A stretch of 11,533 nt of DNA from Bacillota bacterium. GTDB lineage: Bacteria > Bacillota > Dethiobacteria > Dethiobacterales > Dethiobacteraceae. The notes under the pieces were generated by a model. The model was not told where the DNA came from and ran no database searches. It saw only the letters and a program-made list of their open reading frames with translations. Made by a program: the position numbers and the translations under genes. Where the stretch lies: the NCBI GenBank assembly GCA_018725345.1, contig QLUI01000029.1:1-11533 (forward strand), in the 5' to 3' direction. Shown here one piece after another: positions 1 to 6,915 of this stretch (within the stretch, counting starts at the first letter, position 1; every line of letters starts with the position of its first letter).

Positions 1-7
1 TACCTCC
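1..7 (-). promoter_or_regulatory. Ribosome binding site of the next operon gene (outside the window)
   Basis: Read on the minus strand, the cbiX stop codon runs directly into GGAGGTA at the window edge. This is a near-perfect Shine-Dalgarno sequence with no terminator before it. The operon therefore very probably continues with another coupled gene whose start lies just beyond position 1. Its identity cannot be seen. Confidence 0.6.
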
Positions 8-378
8 TACAGCTTAGGTGCCGCGTCTACGCGATCCCAAATAATCTCCGCCATCCGCTCGTCTATTCCCAGCACAGGCGCCAGCACCAACCGCAAATGC
101 GGGCGCTCCATTGTTTCTTCTGCTAAAATTGCCGGGATGTCTTCCTGCATGTGAATCCCGTCATAAAGAAATACTGGCACAATAGTCACTTCTTCCAATT
201 CATCGTCATCAAGCTCTGCCAATGCTTCCCGTAAGTTAGGTTTGGCAAACTGTAAAAAACCATAAGTAATCTTTGAACCGGGCCTCTTACGATCAACCAT
301 CTCTCTTAGCTTGGCCAACTCCTCATTAGCCTCACTACGCCTGCTGCCATGCCCAACTAATAAAATTGCTTGCTTCAA
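7..378 (-). CDS. cbiX: Sirohydrochlorin cobaltochelatase, short form (CbiX-S)
   Basis: The 123-residue product should insert Co2+ into sirohydrochlorin, the entry step of the anaerobic cobalamin pathway, in the cytoplasm. It matches the small single-domain CbiX class of about 120-130 residues rather than the double-length form. The N-terminus reads MKQAILLVGHGSR, with metal-binding His10. The second half has VPVFLYDGIHMQEDIP, with His76 as the second expected metal ligand. I chose the TTG at 378 because GGAGG at 391-387 lies 8 bases upstream and the protein then begins at the family's usual first residue. The upstream GTG at 420 would add 14 unrelated residues. It is the last visible gene of the cbi operon and its stop abuts the ribosome binding site of a further gene. 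Short CbiX proteins can be hard to tell from ferrochelatases such as SirB, but the operon context favours cobalt. Confidence 0.9.
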   Translation of the reverse strand: MKQAILLVGHGSRRSEANEELAKLREMVDRKRPGSKITYGFLQFAKPNLREALAELDDDELEEVTIVPVFLYDGIHMQEDIPAILAEETMERPHLRLVLAPVLGIDERMAEIIWDRVDAAPKL

Positions 379-407
379 CAATAACACCTCCAAAGATTTA
401 GGCCACC

Positions 408-530
408 TCAGCAAAAGCACTCTCCCTCCCTCACGCTAACCCTCTCCCTCCCTGTCAGCGCCTCTGCTACAGCAGCACGGGCACGGTCAGTCTCTTTTTT
501 CATCCCAGAGGCCATAATCCAATTAAAGGC
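408..530 (-). pseudogene. cbiH: Remnant of cbiH (cobalt-precorrin-3 C17-methyltransferase)
   Basis: Directly after the stop of the cbiG fragment, and in the same frame, the minus strand stays open for 40 codons. Codons at 515-450 read MASGMKKETDRARAAVAEAL followed by TG. This closely resembles the CbiH/CobJ segment near residues 45-75, typically S/T-G-M-x-x-E-x-x-R-x-x-A-A-x-x-A-x-x-G-K. No start, no GxGPG SAM-binding N-terminus and no C-terminal half are present. After TG the sequence enters a purine-rich repeat and stops at 410-408. Position after cbiF-cbiG is the usual place for cbiH. The match is made from memory of the family, so the fragment is short evidence, but synteny supports it. 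It cannot encode an active methyltransferase. Confidence 0.7.
420..453. repeat. Short direct repeat in the cbiH-cbiX gap
   Basis: CTCTCCCTCCCT occurs twice on the plus strand, at 420-431 and 442-453, separated by TCACGCTAAC. The whole block is strongly strand-asymmetric (C/T on plus, purine on minus). It resembles the dispersed intergenic motif CCCTCACCCTAACCCTCTCCC that I recall from many bacterial genomes, although the match here is imperfect. It begins where recognisable CbiH-like sequence ends, so it may mark the edge of a deletion or a small inserted repeat. Confidence 0.45.
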
Positions 531-659
531 TCAATCAGCCAAAATCGCTGTCGGTTCACAAAGGGCTTTCGGCAACCAAACGGTAAAGCCGCACGCCCCG
601 CCGATTTCCAGGGCAAGCTGACGCCCGCCCGGCGTGACCGCAATAACTGAGCTGCTCAT
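531..659 (-). pseudogene. cbiG: 5' remnant of cbiG (cobalt-precorrin-5A hydrolase), truncated after 42 codons
   Basis: The start ATG overlaps the cbiF stop as ATGA (659-656), the usual translational coupling in this operon. The protein opens MSSSVIAVTPGGRQLALEI and continues to VWLPKALCEPTAILAD before TGA at 533-531. The segment VIAVTPGGRxLA followed by a xVxLPxxL stretch is the characteristic N-terminus of CbiG. Intact CbiG proteins are about 330-380 residues. The conserved GATGI-type centre, the SGHxGGAN motif and the C-terminal domain are all absent. CbiG opens the delta-lactone and releases acetaldehyde during ring contraction, so this copy must be inactive. A 42-residue peptide is probably still translated through coupling. 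The fragment runs straight into the cbiH-like remnant, suggesting one deletion removed the cbiG 3' part and the cbiH 5' part. Confidence 0.85.
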
Positions 660-1414
660 TTTTTTCCTTCCCGAAAACCGTGACTAAAATCTGCCGCATA
701 AAGACGAGACTTTCTACTCTTCTCTTCCGCCAGAAAATCCCCCACAAGAATCATGGCTGTTTTTATCACGCCTGCCGCTTTAACTTTTTGCGCAATCTCA
801 CCTAATGTGCCCTGGATAACCCGTTCTTCCGGCCATGATGCTTTTTCCACCACCGCCACCGGAGTTTCCGGCGGATAAGCAGACAATAACTCTGCCGCTA
901 CCTGTTCCATCATCCCTACGCTAAGGAAAATACACATGGCTGCCTGGTGAGCCGCCAGTGAACGCAAGTTCTCTTTTTCAGGCACAGGCGTGCGGCCACC
1001 CATCCTGGTAATAATCACCGTCTGAGAAATCTCCGGCATTGTCAGTTCCCGCCCCACGGCGGCGGCTGCCGCCGCATAGGATGAAACGCCCGGCACCATT
1101 GTACTTTTAATCCCCAGCTGCCCTAAAGCATCCATCTGTTCCTGGATAGCGCCAAAAAGTGCCGGGTCACCGGTATGCAGCCTGACTACTTGCTGCCCTT
1201 TTACCGCCGCCTCCGCCATCATCCCCACCAACTCGTCAAGAGCAAGACCTGCGCTATCAATCAGCCGGGCAGCAGGACCGGCGTGAAGCAAAATAGTTTT
1301 GTTAACCAGAGAGCCGGCGTAAACCACCAACTCAGCCTCCTGCAGCAGACGCGCTCCCTTTAACGTGATTAACTCCGGATCTCCCGGACCGGCGCCTACA
1401 AACCAGACAGTCAT
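656..1414 (-). CDS. cbiF: Cobalt-precorrin-4 C11-methyltransferase
   Basis: This 252-residue SAM-dependent methyltransferase adds the C11 methyl group to cobalt-precorrin-4. It has the typical tetrapyrrole methylase layout: GAGPGDPELITLKG at residues 7-20, the HTGDPALFGA substrate/SAM loop at 80-89, PGVSSYAAAAAAVG around 108-121, and TVIITRMGGRTPVP in the C-terminal domain. CbiF/CobM-specific traits include the VVYAGSLV segment near residue 30 and the ITRMGGRTPVPE stretch. The length is normal. The start at 1414 follows AGGAGG with about 8 bases spacing. The gene is flanked by two eroded genes, the cbiL remnant upstream and the cbiG remnant overlapping its stop, yet itself looks entirely intact. 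That suggests selection still acts on it or that the erosion is recent. Confidence 0.95.
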   Translation of the reverse strand: MTVWFVGAGPGDPELITLKGARLLQEAELVVYAGSLVNKTILLHAGPAARLIDSAGLALDELVGMMAEAAVKGQQVVRLHTGDPALFGAIQEQMDALGQLGIKSTMVPGVSSYAAAAAAVGRELTMPEISQTVIITRMGGRTPVPEKENLRSLAAHQAAMCIFLSVGMMEQVAAELLSAYPPETPVAVVEKASWPEERVIQGTLGEIAQKVKAAGVIKTAMILVGDFLAEEKSRKSRLYAADFSHGFREGKK

Positions 1415-1429
1415 CCACTCTTCCTCCTT

Positions 1430-1523
1430 TTAACAATCAATTTTTTGAGCGGCTTCTGCCCAGTGCGCAACTAATTCATCCTCATTGCGCGTCATTGAAA
1501 AAAACAGCTCTGCCACGCAGCAT
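1430..1523 (-). pseudogene. cbiL: Remnant of cbiL (cobalt-precorrin-2 C20-methyltransferase)
   Basis: The 94 bases between cbiT and cbiF still hold a good translation start: GGAGGGGG inside the cbiT 3' end, then ATG immediately after the cbiT stop (1523-1521). The ATG frame closes after 13 codons. One frame over, the sequence reads AELFFSMTRNEDELVAHW and then AEAAQKIDC before TAA at 1432-1430. This matches the internal CbiL/CobI segment usually seen as LxFPMTRDxxxLxxxWxEAAxxI, roughly residues 55-80 of the family. Skipping one T in the run of seven T's would join the ATG to the fragment. Intact CbiL is about 230 residues, so most of the gene is gone. The slot between cbiT and cbiF is where cbiL normally sits. 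The family match is from memory and the fragment is short. Confidence 0.7.
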
Positions 1524-2123
1524 TTATGCCCCCTCCTTTCTGGCACTGATAATCCAAACCCCATTTTGTGCCCGAAAATAATTTTCCTTGCCCAATTTCT
1601 CCAAGCGGGAAGCATGGATAAAAACTCCTTCCGGCTCCGAAAAAGGCGCTGTACTTAATGCATCCAGAATTTTGACCAAATTTCGGGGAGTTATAATAGT
1701 CGCAACTAAAATACCACCCACCACCAATTCCCTGGCACACACAGTAAATATTTCCTCAAGCTGACCGCCGCTTCCTCCTATCAGCACCCGTTCTGGAGCA
1801 GGCAAACCAAACAGCGCCTGCGGCGCTTCCCCATGGATCAGCTCGATCTGGCTCACCCCAAAGCGCAAACTGTTTTTCTGAATCAACAGTATTCCTTCAT
1901 GACTCTTTTCCACAGCAATCACGCGGCCCCCGGGAGTAAACCGCGCAGCCTCCACAGAGAGTGAACCGGTGCCGGCACCAACATCCCATACTGTGAGATT
2001 TGGAGCGAGTCTGGCTACACTAATAGTCAGCGCCCGCACCTCCCGTTTTGTCATTGGCAAAGAACCACGCTCAAAAGCTTCATCCGGAATCCCCGGTACA
2101 AGGTATGGCCACTCTCTATTCAT
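1524..2123 (-). CDS. cbiT: Cobalt-precorrin-6B C15-methyltransferase (decarboxylating)
   Basis: The 199-residue product methylates C15 and decarboxylates the C12 acetate side chain, partnering CbiE, which methylates C5. It is a Rossmann-type class I methyltransferase. The N-terminal GIPDEAFERGSLPMTKREVR (residues 11-30) is the conserved CbiT/CobL-C opening, VWDVGAGTGSLSVEAA (45-60) is the SAM-binding glycine loop, and RVLIGGSGGQLEEI is the later conserved GGSGG motif. The length is normal. The ATG at 2123 overlaps the 3' end of cbiE by 8 bases. Its own stop lies inside a GGAGGGGGCATAAATG arrangement that once started the next gene (cbiL, now a remnant). Confidence 0.95.
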   Translation of the reverse strand: MNREWPYLVPGIPDEAFERGSLPMTKREVRALTISVARLAPNLTVWDVGAGTGSLSVEAARFTPGGRVIAVEKSHEGILLIQKNSLRFGVSQIELIHGEAPQALFGLPAPERVLIGGSGGQLEEIFTVCARELVVGGILVATIITPRNLVKILDALSTAPFSEPEGVFIHASRLEKLGKENYFRAQNGVWIISARKEGA

Positions 2124-2739
2124 CGATAATCACCATCACACAATCCCCTACATCTGTACCTGCCAACTCAGACAGCTTTGTCAAACAAATCTTTTCATCG
2201 GCGTTGGTTAGCGAGCGACAAAGCGCAACCACAGAATCGCGCGCACCGCAGTCAAGCATAGCTTGGGCAATCCGCCCCGGGTTCCACACTTTGTCTGTCA
2301 GCACCGCTTTTTTTCCCGGTAAGAGCAAATCATTTAAAATGTCAGTACCTTCACGGCCGTGAGTTGAAAAGAATACCGCATCCTGCCACGGTTCGGCCAG
2401 GCGGGCAAAAGCGACTTGAACAGAAGACACCCCAGGGATAACTTCCAGTTCTTCCGCGCTAAAATGGCGGCGCAAATAGGTCAGCAGACTGTAAAAGCCA
2501 GGGTCACCTGAAACTAAGACGACTACTTTTTTTTCCCGGCTCAACACTTTAAGTTGTTCTGCCAGTCCAGCCAAATCAGCCGTCACAGGCAGCACCTCTT
2601 TTCCCATGGCAAAAAATGGGGACAAGGCTCGGTGGCCTCCGACCAAAACATCGGCGGCTGCCACCGCCTCTCTCACCACCGGGAGAATATAACTTTCACC
2701 GCCGGGACCTACCCCTGCCACAGTCACTCTGAATTTCAT
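2116..2739 (-). CDS. cbiE: Cobalt-precorrin-7 C5-methyltransferase
   Basis: This 207-residue tetrapyrrole methylase corresponds to the N-terminal half of the CobL fusion found in aerobic pathways. Visible motifs are VAGVGPGGESYI at residues 7-18, LVGGHRALSPF at 32-42 (the CbiE-type substitute for the usual LVYAGS-like loop), LVSGDPGFYSLL at 75-86, IPGVSSVQVAFARL at 101-114 and a FFSTHGRE segment. I chose the ATG at 2739 because GGAGG lies 6 bases upstream and the family begins here. An in-frame ATG at 2772 would add 11 residues with no support. The gene overlaps the cbiD 3' end by 44 bases in another frame, the longest overlap in the operon. Confidence 0.95.
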   Translation of the reverse strand: MKFRVTVAGVGPGGESYILPVVREAVAAADVLVGGHRALSPFFAMGKEVLPVTADLAGLAEQLKVLSREKKVVVLVSGDPGFYSLLTYLRRHFSAEELEVIPGVSSVQVAFARLAEPWQDAVFFSTHGREGTDILNDLLLPGKKAVLTDKVWNPGRIAQAMLDCGARDSVVALCRSLTNADEKICLTKLSELAGTDVGDCVMVIIDE

Positions 2740-3862
2740 GATTTTCCTCCAGCCATGTTTTGCCATAATCATCCATCGCTAAAATCTCTCCCGCCAAATT
2801 CAAAAGCATACAGCCTACGCGCAAATTACCATTCGCCATTCTTTCGGCCCGCCTGGCTACCTCTGCCGCAACTGCCGCCAGCACATTTTGCCACCTGTGA
2901 GCCAACAGATAACTTGACGATTCTTCCGCAGTGTTGTGCTTCATCAATGCAAGTATCGCCTCTTCCGGCAGCCCAAGAAGCGCAGCGTGAGCCACCAGCA
3001 CTTCCCGCCGCCCGTCCGCCACAGAACTATGGGTGTCGGTTATGCCTGCAGCGACTTTTATAATTTTGCCTAAATGACCAAAAAGCAGCACAGCGTCAAC
3101 GCCTTTAACAACACAGGCATGCAACATATACCCAATAAAATTGCTGGTTAGCAAAACCGCATCAGCTTTTACAGGAAGGCGACTCAGTGCATTTCGTTTG
3201 CCCATTTTTCCCGGCGTGAGCACCAGCCTCCGCTCTCCAGCCGCCAAAGCCACGTCAATTTGTGGCGCCAGCGACCGTTTGCAGGCATCTACTGACATGG
3301 GCTCCACCAGACCCGTTGTGCCGAGAATAGAAATGCCGCCAATAATACCAAGTTCAGGATTGAGCGTACGCCTGGCCAGCTGCTCTCCTCCGGGCACAGA
3401 AATAGTGACAGCAACGCCGCAGTTTAGGGGCAACACCGCCTGAACATGAGCCAGAATCTGGCTGCGCGGCACTGGATTGATCGCCCACTGGCCGGGCGGG
3501 ATTGCTAAACCAGGTTTTGTTACCCGACCTACCCCTTCCCCTCCGGCCAAACAAATTTCCGGGAAGGAAAGTCTGCGTGCTTCCGCCACCACCAACATTC
3601 CGTTTGTAATATCCGGATCGTCACCGGCATCTTTAATGACACCGGCTCGAGCTGTGTCGCCGTCTTTTACCAGTAAAGCGAGCGGCAGTGTAAGGGTAAG
3701 CCCAGCCGGTGTGTCTACCGTTATAAATTCATCGATTGCTTTGTCAGCAAAAAGCAAGCTGACGGCAGCTTTTGCGGCTGCCGCGGCGCAGGTGCCGCTG
3801 GTAAAACCGGCTTTAAGTAAGCTTCCATCAGGCTGCGCATAGGTTGGAAGCACTGTTTTCAA
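2696..3862 (-). CDS. cbiD: Cobalt-precorrin-5B C1-methyltransferase
   Basis: The 388-residue CbiD methylates C1 after CbiG has opened the lactone. It has its own fold, unlike the CbiE/F/H/L methylases. The signature GFTSGTCAAAAAKAA at residues 19-33 is the family hallmark (usually G-x-T-T/S-G-x-C-A-A-A-A-x-K-A). Further conserved pieces are AGVIKDAGDDPDITNG, which is diagnostic, and TGLVEPMS and FIGYMLHA later on. The start is a TTG at 3862 overlapping the previous stop as TTGA, with GGGGGAG 5 bases upstream. No better ATG exists nearby. The last residues are poorly conserved and overlap cbiE. With cbiG only a remnant here, the substrate of CbiD could not be made from this operon alone. Confidence 0.95.
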   Translation of the reverse strand: MKTVLPTYAQPDGSLLKAGFTSGTCAAAAAKAAVSLLFADKAIDEFITVDTPAGLTLTLPLALLVKDGDTARAGVIKDAGDDPDITNGMLVVAEARRLSFPEICLAGGEGVGRVTKPGLAIPPGQWAINPVPRSQILAHVQAVLPLNCGVAVTISVPGGEQLARRTLNPELGIIGGISILGTTGLVEPMSVDACKRSLAPQIDVALAAGERRLVLTPGKMGKRNALSRLPVKADAVLLTSNFIGYMLHACVVKGVDAVLLFGHLGKIIKVAAGITDTHSSVADGRREVLVAHAALLGLPEEAILALMKHNTAEESSSYLLAHRWQNVLAAVAAEVARRAERMANGNLRVGCMLLNLAGEILAMDDYGKTWLEENHEIQSDCGRGRSRR

Positions 3863-5358
3863 CTCTTCTCCCCCTGTTTGTGCAGCAGTTTGAGCAAAAA
3901 ATCACAGTCCAAATGCCGACGGACGGCGTCCGCTAGTAAACAATAAGCATGTTCTCGCTTCTCCCTGGCTGAAAGACCAGGGCGTTTTGTTGGCAGCATA
4001 AACGCTTTTCTCACCCTGTTCAGATAGCCGCTGCGAAAATCAACCGCATCAAAAAGTCCGTGCAGATAAGTTCCCATCACTCGGCCATCTTCACTGCAGG
4101 CACCGTCTTCATAGCAGTTTCCATCGTCTCCAATCAGGCGGGCAAACGGAGTAACCCCCTGGCGGCTGGACTGTCCAAAATGGATTTTGTAACCTTCCAA
4201 AGCTTCCCCATGCCCCACCGTTTCCCCCGAAACACGAATTATGGTTTTCTCCGGCAAAAAATCTGTCTCAAGCGGCAATAAACCAAGACCAGAAACTATT
4301 CCTCCCGCACCATCCACCCCGCCCGGGTCACGGATTACCTTCCCCAACATCTGGTATCCGCCGCAAATCCCAACCAAAAACGCACCGCCGGCAACAGCAG
4401 TGCTGATTGCTTCGCATAAGCCTGTTTCCTTCAGCCAAGCTAAATCGGCAATTGTGTTCTTCGTCCCCGGCAAAATGATTAGCTGTGGCCTGCCCAACTC
4501 CCTCGTCTCCGTTATATAGCGTAGCCGCACACCTTCTTCTTCTCCAAGGATATGTAGATCGCTAAAATTTGCGATGCGAGGCAGGCGAATCACCGCCACG
4601 TCCAAGTCCCAAATCTTTTTTGCACTTGCCTTAATCCCCAGGGAATCTTCCGCCGGCAAGGATAATTCGGAAAGATAAGGGATCACTCCCACCAGGGGCA
4701 ACCCTGTCAACTGAAAAAGACTGTCCAACCCCGGCTGAAGTCGCTCCAATTCACCCCGAAAGCGGTTAACCACTAAGCCGCAAACCCGAGCACGCTCACT
4801 ATCTGTAAGTAGCGCCAGCGTACCAACAACATAGGCAAACATCCCCCCACGGTCAATATCGCTTATCAAGAGCACCGGCGCATCTACCGCTGCTGCCAAG
4901 CCCATATTGACCAGATCAGCCGTACGCAAATTTACTTCCGCCGGACTTCCGGCTCCTTCCAGCACCACCACATCATAGCGGCGTCGGAGCGCATCAAGTG
5001 CTTCCAAGACTACCGGAAAAGCATTTTTTTTATAAGCCTGGTATTCACGGGCGGAAAAATCTCCCACAACGCGACCTCGCAGCACTACTTGCGAGACTGT
5101 GTCTGAAACCGGCTTTAACAAAAGCGGGTTCATTTCTACCGTAGGCTCAATTCGGGCAGCTTCTGCCTGCATAACCTGCGCCCAGCTCATTTCCTCGCCT
5201 CTCGCAACAGCTACAGCATTAAGCGCCATATTTTGCGCTTTAAAAGGTGCAACCGCGTAGCCGAGGTCAGAAAAATATCGGCAAAGCGCCGCCACCAGCA
5301 AAGTTTTTCCCGCATCTGAAGATGTGCCCTGAACCATCAGTACTGCTCCCATAGTCAT
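3859..5358 (-). CDS. cobQ: Cobyric acid synthase, copy 2 (canonical CbiP/CobQ)
   Basis: This 499-residue ATP- and glutamine-dependent enzyme amidates carboxylates b, d, e and g of adenosylcobyrinate a,c-diamide. The dethiobiotin-synthetase-like domain starts with the P-loop QGTSSDAGKT (10-19). It continues with APFKAQNMALN (37-47), MNPLLLKPVSDTVSQVVLRG (76-95), EGAGSPAEVNL (134-144) and SDIDRGG (166-172). The class I glutamine amidotransferase domain has LPGTKNTIADLAWL near 306, GICGGYQMLG with nucleophile Cys332, and GTYLHGLF with His433. Length and motifs are normal, although the usual GRAQ after the QNM motif reads SWAQ here. The ATG at 5358 overlaps the stop of copy 1 as ATGA, with AGGGG upstream. 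It is adjacent to a second, different CobQ. Confidence 0.95.
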   Translation of the reverse strand: MTMGAVLMVQGTSSDAGKTLLVAALCRYFSDLGYAVAPFKAQNMALNAVAVARGEEMSWAQVMQAEAARIEPTVEMNPLLLKPVSDTVSQVVLRGRVVGDFSAREYQAYKKNAFPVVLEALDALRRRYDVVVLEGAGSPAEVNLRTADLVNMGLAAAVDAPVLLISDIDRGGMFAYVVGTLALLTDSERARVCGLVVNRFRGELERLQPGLDSLFQLTGLPLVGVIPYLSELSLPAEDSLGIKASAKKIWDLDVAVIRLPRIANFSDLHILGEEEGVRLRYITETRELGRPQLIILPGTKNTIADLAWLKETGLCEAISTAVAGGAFLVGICGGYQMLGKVIRDPGGVDGAGGIVSGLGLLPLETDFLPEKTIIRVSGETVGHGEALEGYKIHFGQSSRQGVTPFARLIGDDGNCYEDGACSEDGRVMGTYLHGLFDAVDFRSGYLNRVRKAFMLPTKRPGLSAREKREHAYCLLADAVRRHLDCDFLLKLLHKQGEKS

Positions 5359-6902
5359 CGTTTATCCCCTTTCCGCGGACCGGGTAAAGAAAGCAGACTG
5401 TAGATTGCAGACATATCCAAGGAACTTCGTACCGCATTCGCCAGTAAATCAAAGCGGGAACCCTTATCCAGAGGAGCGGAGGCCGCCAAATCAGGCCAGT
5501 CGCGCCCGGCTCTTAAAGTATTCAGCCAACTGCGACGAAAGCCGGGACGCTCAAATAACCCGTGCAGGTAAGTTCCCCAGACTGTGCCATCGGCTGACAC
5601 GGCACCTTCAGCCGCTCCATTCTCCAATAAAAACGCCGGAGCACAGCCAAAAGCACGTTCTGTTTGTCCCAGATGGATTTCGTAACCCTCCACTGCTTCA
5701 TTGACGGCAAAGGGCAAACAAGCAGTGGCGCTTAGCCGTCTTACTTGCTTTTGCGGATGAAAACTAGTCTCTGTGGGAAGAAGTCCCAGACCACTAAGCA
5801 ATAGGGGCTGTTCTCCCCCTTCGTCGCCAGTTAAATCAGCCAGCGATTGCCCCAGAAGTTGGTAGCCGCCGCAAATACCTACAATTGGAACGCCGCAGCC
5901 CGCAAGCTCTTTGATCATCAACGCCAAGCCACTTTCTTGCAGAAAACGCATCGCGTTGATGCTATTTTTTGTCCCCGGCAAAATCACCGCGTCGGCGCCA
6001 ACCAATTCTTCCGGTGTGGAAGCATAAAACAGAGAAACATCCTTTTCCCTGGCCAGCGCATCAAAATCAGTAAAATTAGCAACATATGGCAGACGGACTA
6101 CACAAACCCGTAATTGATCAGCTTCATGCTCGATTATGGCGGAGGAACAATCAAGCGCTACCCCATCTTCCTCCGCTAAACCTGTCTGCGTCAAATAAGG
6201 CACCACCCCCAGCACCGGTACCCCTGTCTTCTCCTGCACAATTTTTAGCCCCGGCTCCAAAATAGCACGATCCCCACGAAACTTGTTAAAGATAAATCCG
6301 GCTACCCTTTTTTTATCTTCTTCCGGTAAGAGTAGCATCGTCCCCACTGCTGCCGCCAGCGCTCCCCCTCGGTCTATGTCACACACCAGCAAAACCGGCG
6401 CAGACGCAAGGGCGGCGGCTCTCATATTGGCCACGTCCTGGTGCTGCAGATTAATTTCTGCCGGACTGCCGGCCCCTTCAAGTAGAATGATTTCAAATTC
6501 GCTACGCAACAAATCCATTGATTCGCTGATAATCTTCAAACTAAAGCTCAGGTATGCTTCTTGCGAACGAGTTTCATAATCCACATTCGCGTGGTGGCGC
6601 CCCCTGACAATCACTTCTGCCTGCCCCGGTCCTTTTGGCTTCACGAGAATTGGGTTTAGATGGACTGAGGCCTTAATCCCGGCTGCTTCCGCCTGCTCTC
6701 CTTGGGCTCGCCCAATCTCTCCACCGTCAGCAGTTACATAGGAATTAAGCGCCATATTCCAGCTCTTAAAAGGCGCTACCCGATACCCGTCTTGCGCAAA
6801 AATCCGACAAAGCGCTGCGACCAGCGCACTCTTGCCCACATGGGAGGCGATACCCTGAAGCATGATTGTGGCAGCCGGCTTTGCTTCATCTTTTCCTACC
6901 AA
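5355..6902 (-). CDS. cobQ: Cobyric acid synthase paralogue, copy 1 (CobQ-like)
   Basis: The 515-residue protein has the full CobQ architecture. The P-loop is QGIASHVGKS (16-25), followed by APFKSWNMALNSYVT (43-57), EIGRAQ (62-67), LEGAGSPAEINL (141-152) and CDIDRGG (174-180). The amidotransferase domain has PGTKNSINAMRFL, GICGGYQLLG with Cys344, and GTYLHGLF with His447, so both catalytic centres look active. It departs from the family where the substrate loop usually reads QNM (here WNM) and where LLKPxSDxxxQVV is replaced by LVKPKGPGQAEVIV (86-99). I chose the TTG at 6902 because GGGAGG sits 7 bases upstream. The ATG at 6929 lacks a ribosome binding site. It is the first gene of the corrin operon and coupled to copy 2. 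It may be a redundant CobQ or amidate a different position or substrate. Confidence 0.85.
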   Translation of the reverse strand: MVGKDEAKPAATIMLQGIASHVGKSALVAALCRIFAQDGYRVAPFKSWNMALNSYVTADGGEIGRAQGEQAEAAGIKASVHLNPILVKPKGPGQAEVIVRGRHHANVDYETRSQEAYLSFSLKIISESMDLLRSEFEIILLEGAGSPAEINLQHQDVANMRAAALASAPVLLVCDIDRGGALAAAVGTMLLLPEEDKKRVAGFIFNKFRGDRAILEPGLKIVQEKTGVPVLGVVPYLTQTGLAEEDGVALDCSSAIIEHEADQLRVCVVRLPYVANFTDFDALAREKDVSLFYASTPEELVGADAVILPGTKNSINAMRFLQESGLALMIKELAGCGVPIVGICGGYQLLGQSLADLTGDEGGEQPLLLSGLGLLPTETSFHPQKQVRRLSATACLPFAVNEAVEGYEIHLGQTERAFGCAPAFLLENGAAEGAVSADGTVWGTYLHGLFERPGFRRSWLNTLRAGRDWPDLAASAPLDKGSRFDLLANAVRSSLDMSAIYSLLSLPGPRKGDKR

Positions 6903-6915
6903 GCTTATTCCTCCC

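Noticed and set aside
531..533. In-frame TGA inside an open frame of about 80 codons (cbiG to cbiH fragments) as a possible selenocysteine codon
   Set aside because: The two sides belong to different protein families and no SECIS-like hairpin is evident just after the TGA, so a deletion scar explains it better.
556..747. 63-codon minus-strand open frame across the cbiF end and cbiG remnant
   Set aside because: It is out of frame with both, has no family features and no suitable ribosome binding site. It is a shadow of cbiF.
2554..3063. Long plus-strand open frame of 169 codons over cbiD/cbiE
   Set aside because: It is antisense to two well-supported genes, has a low-complexity product rich in His, Pro and Ser, and no ribosome binding site.
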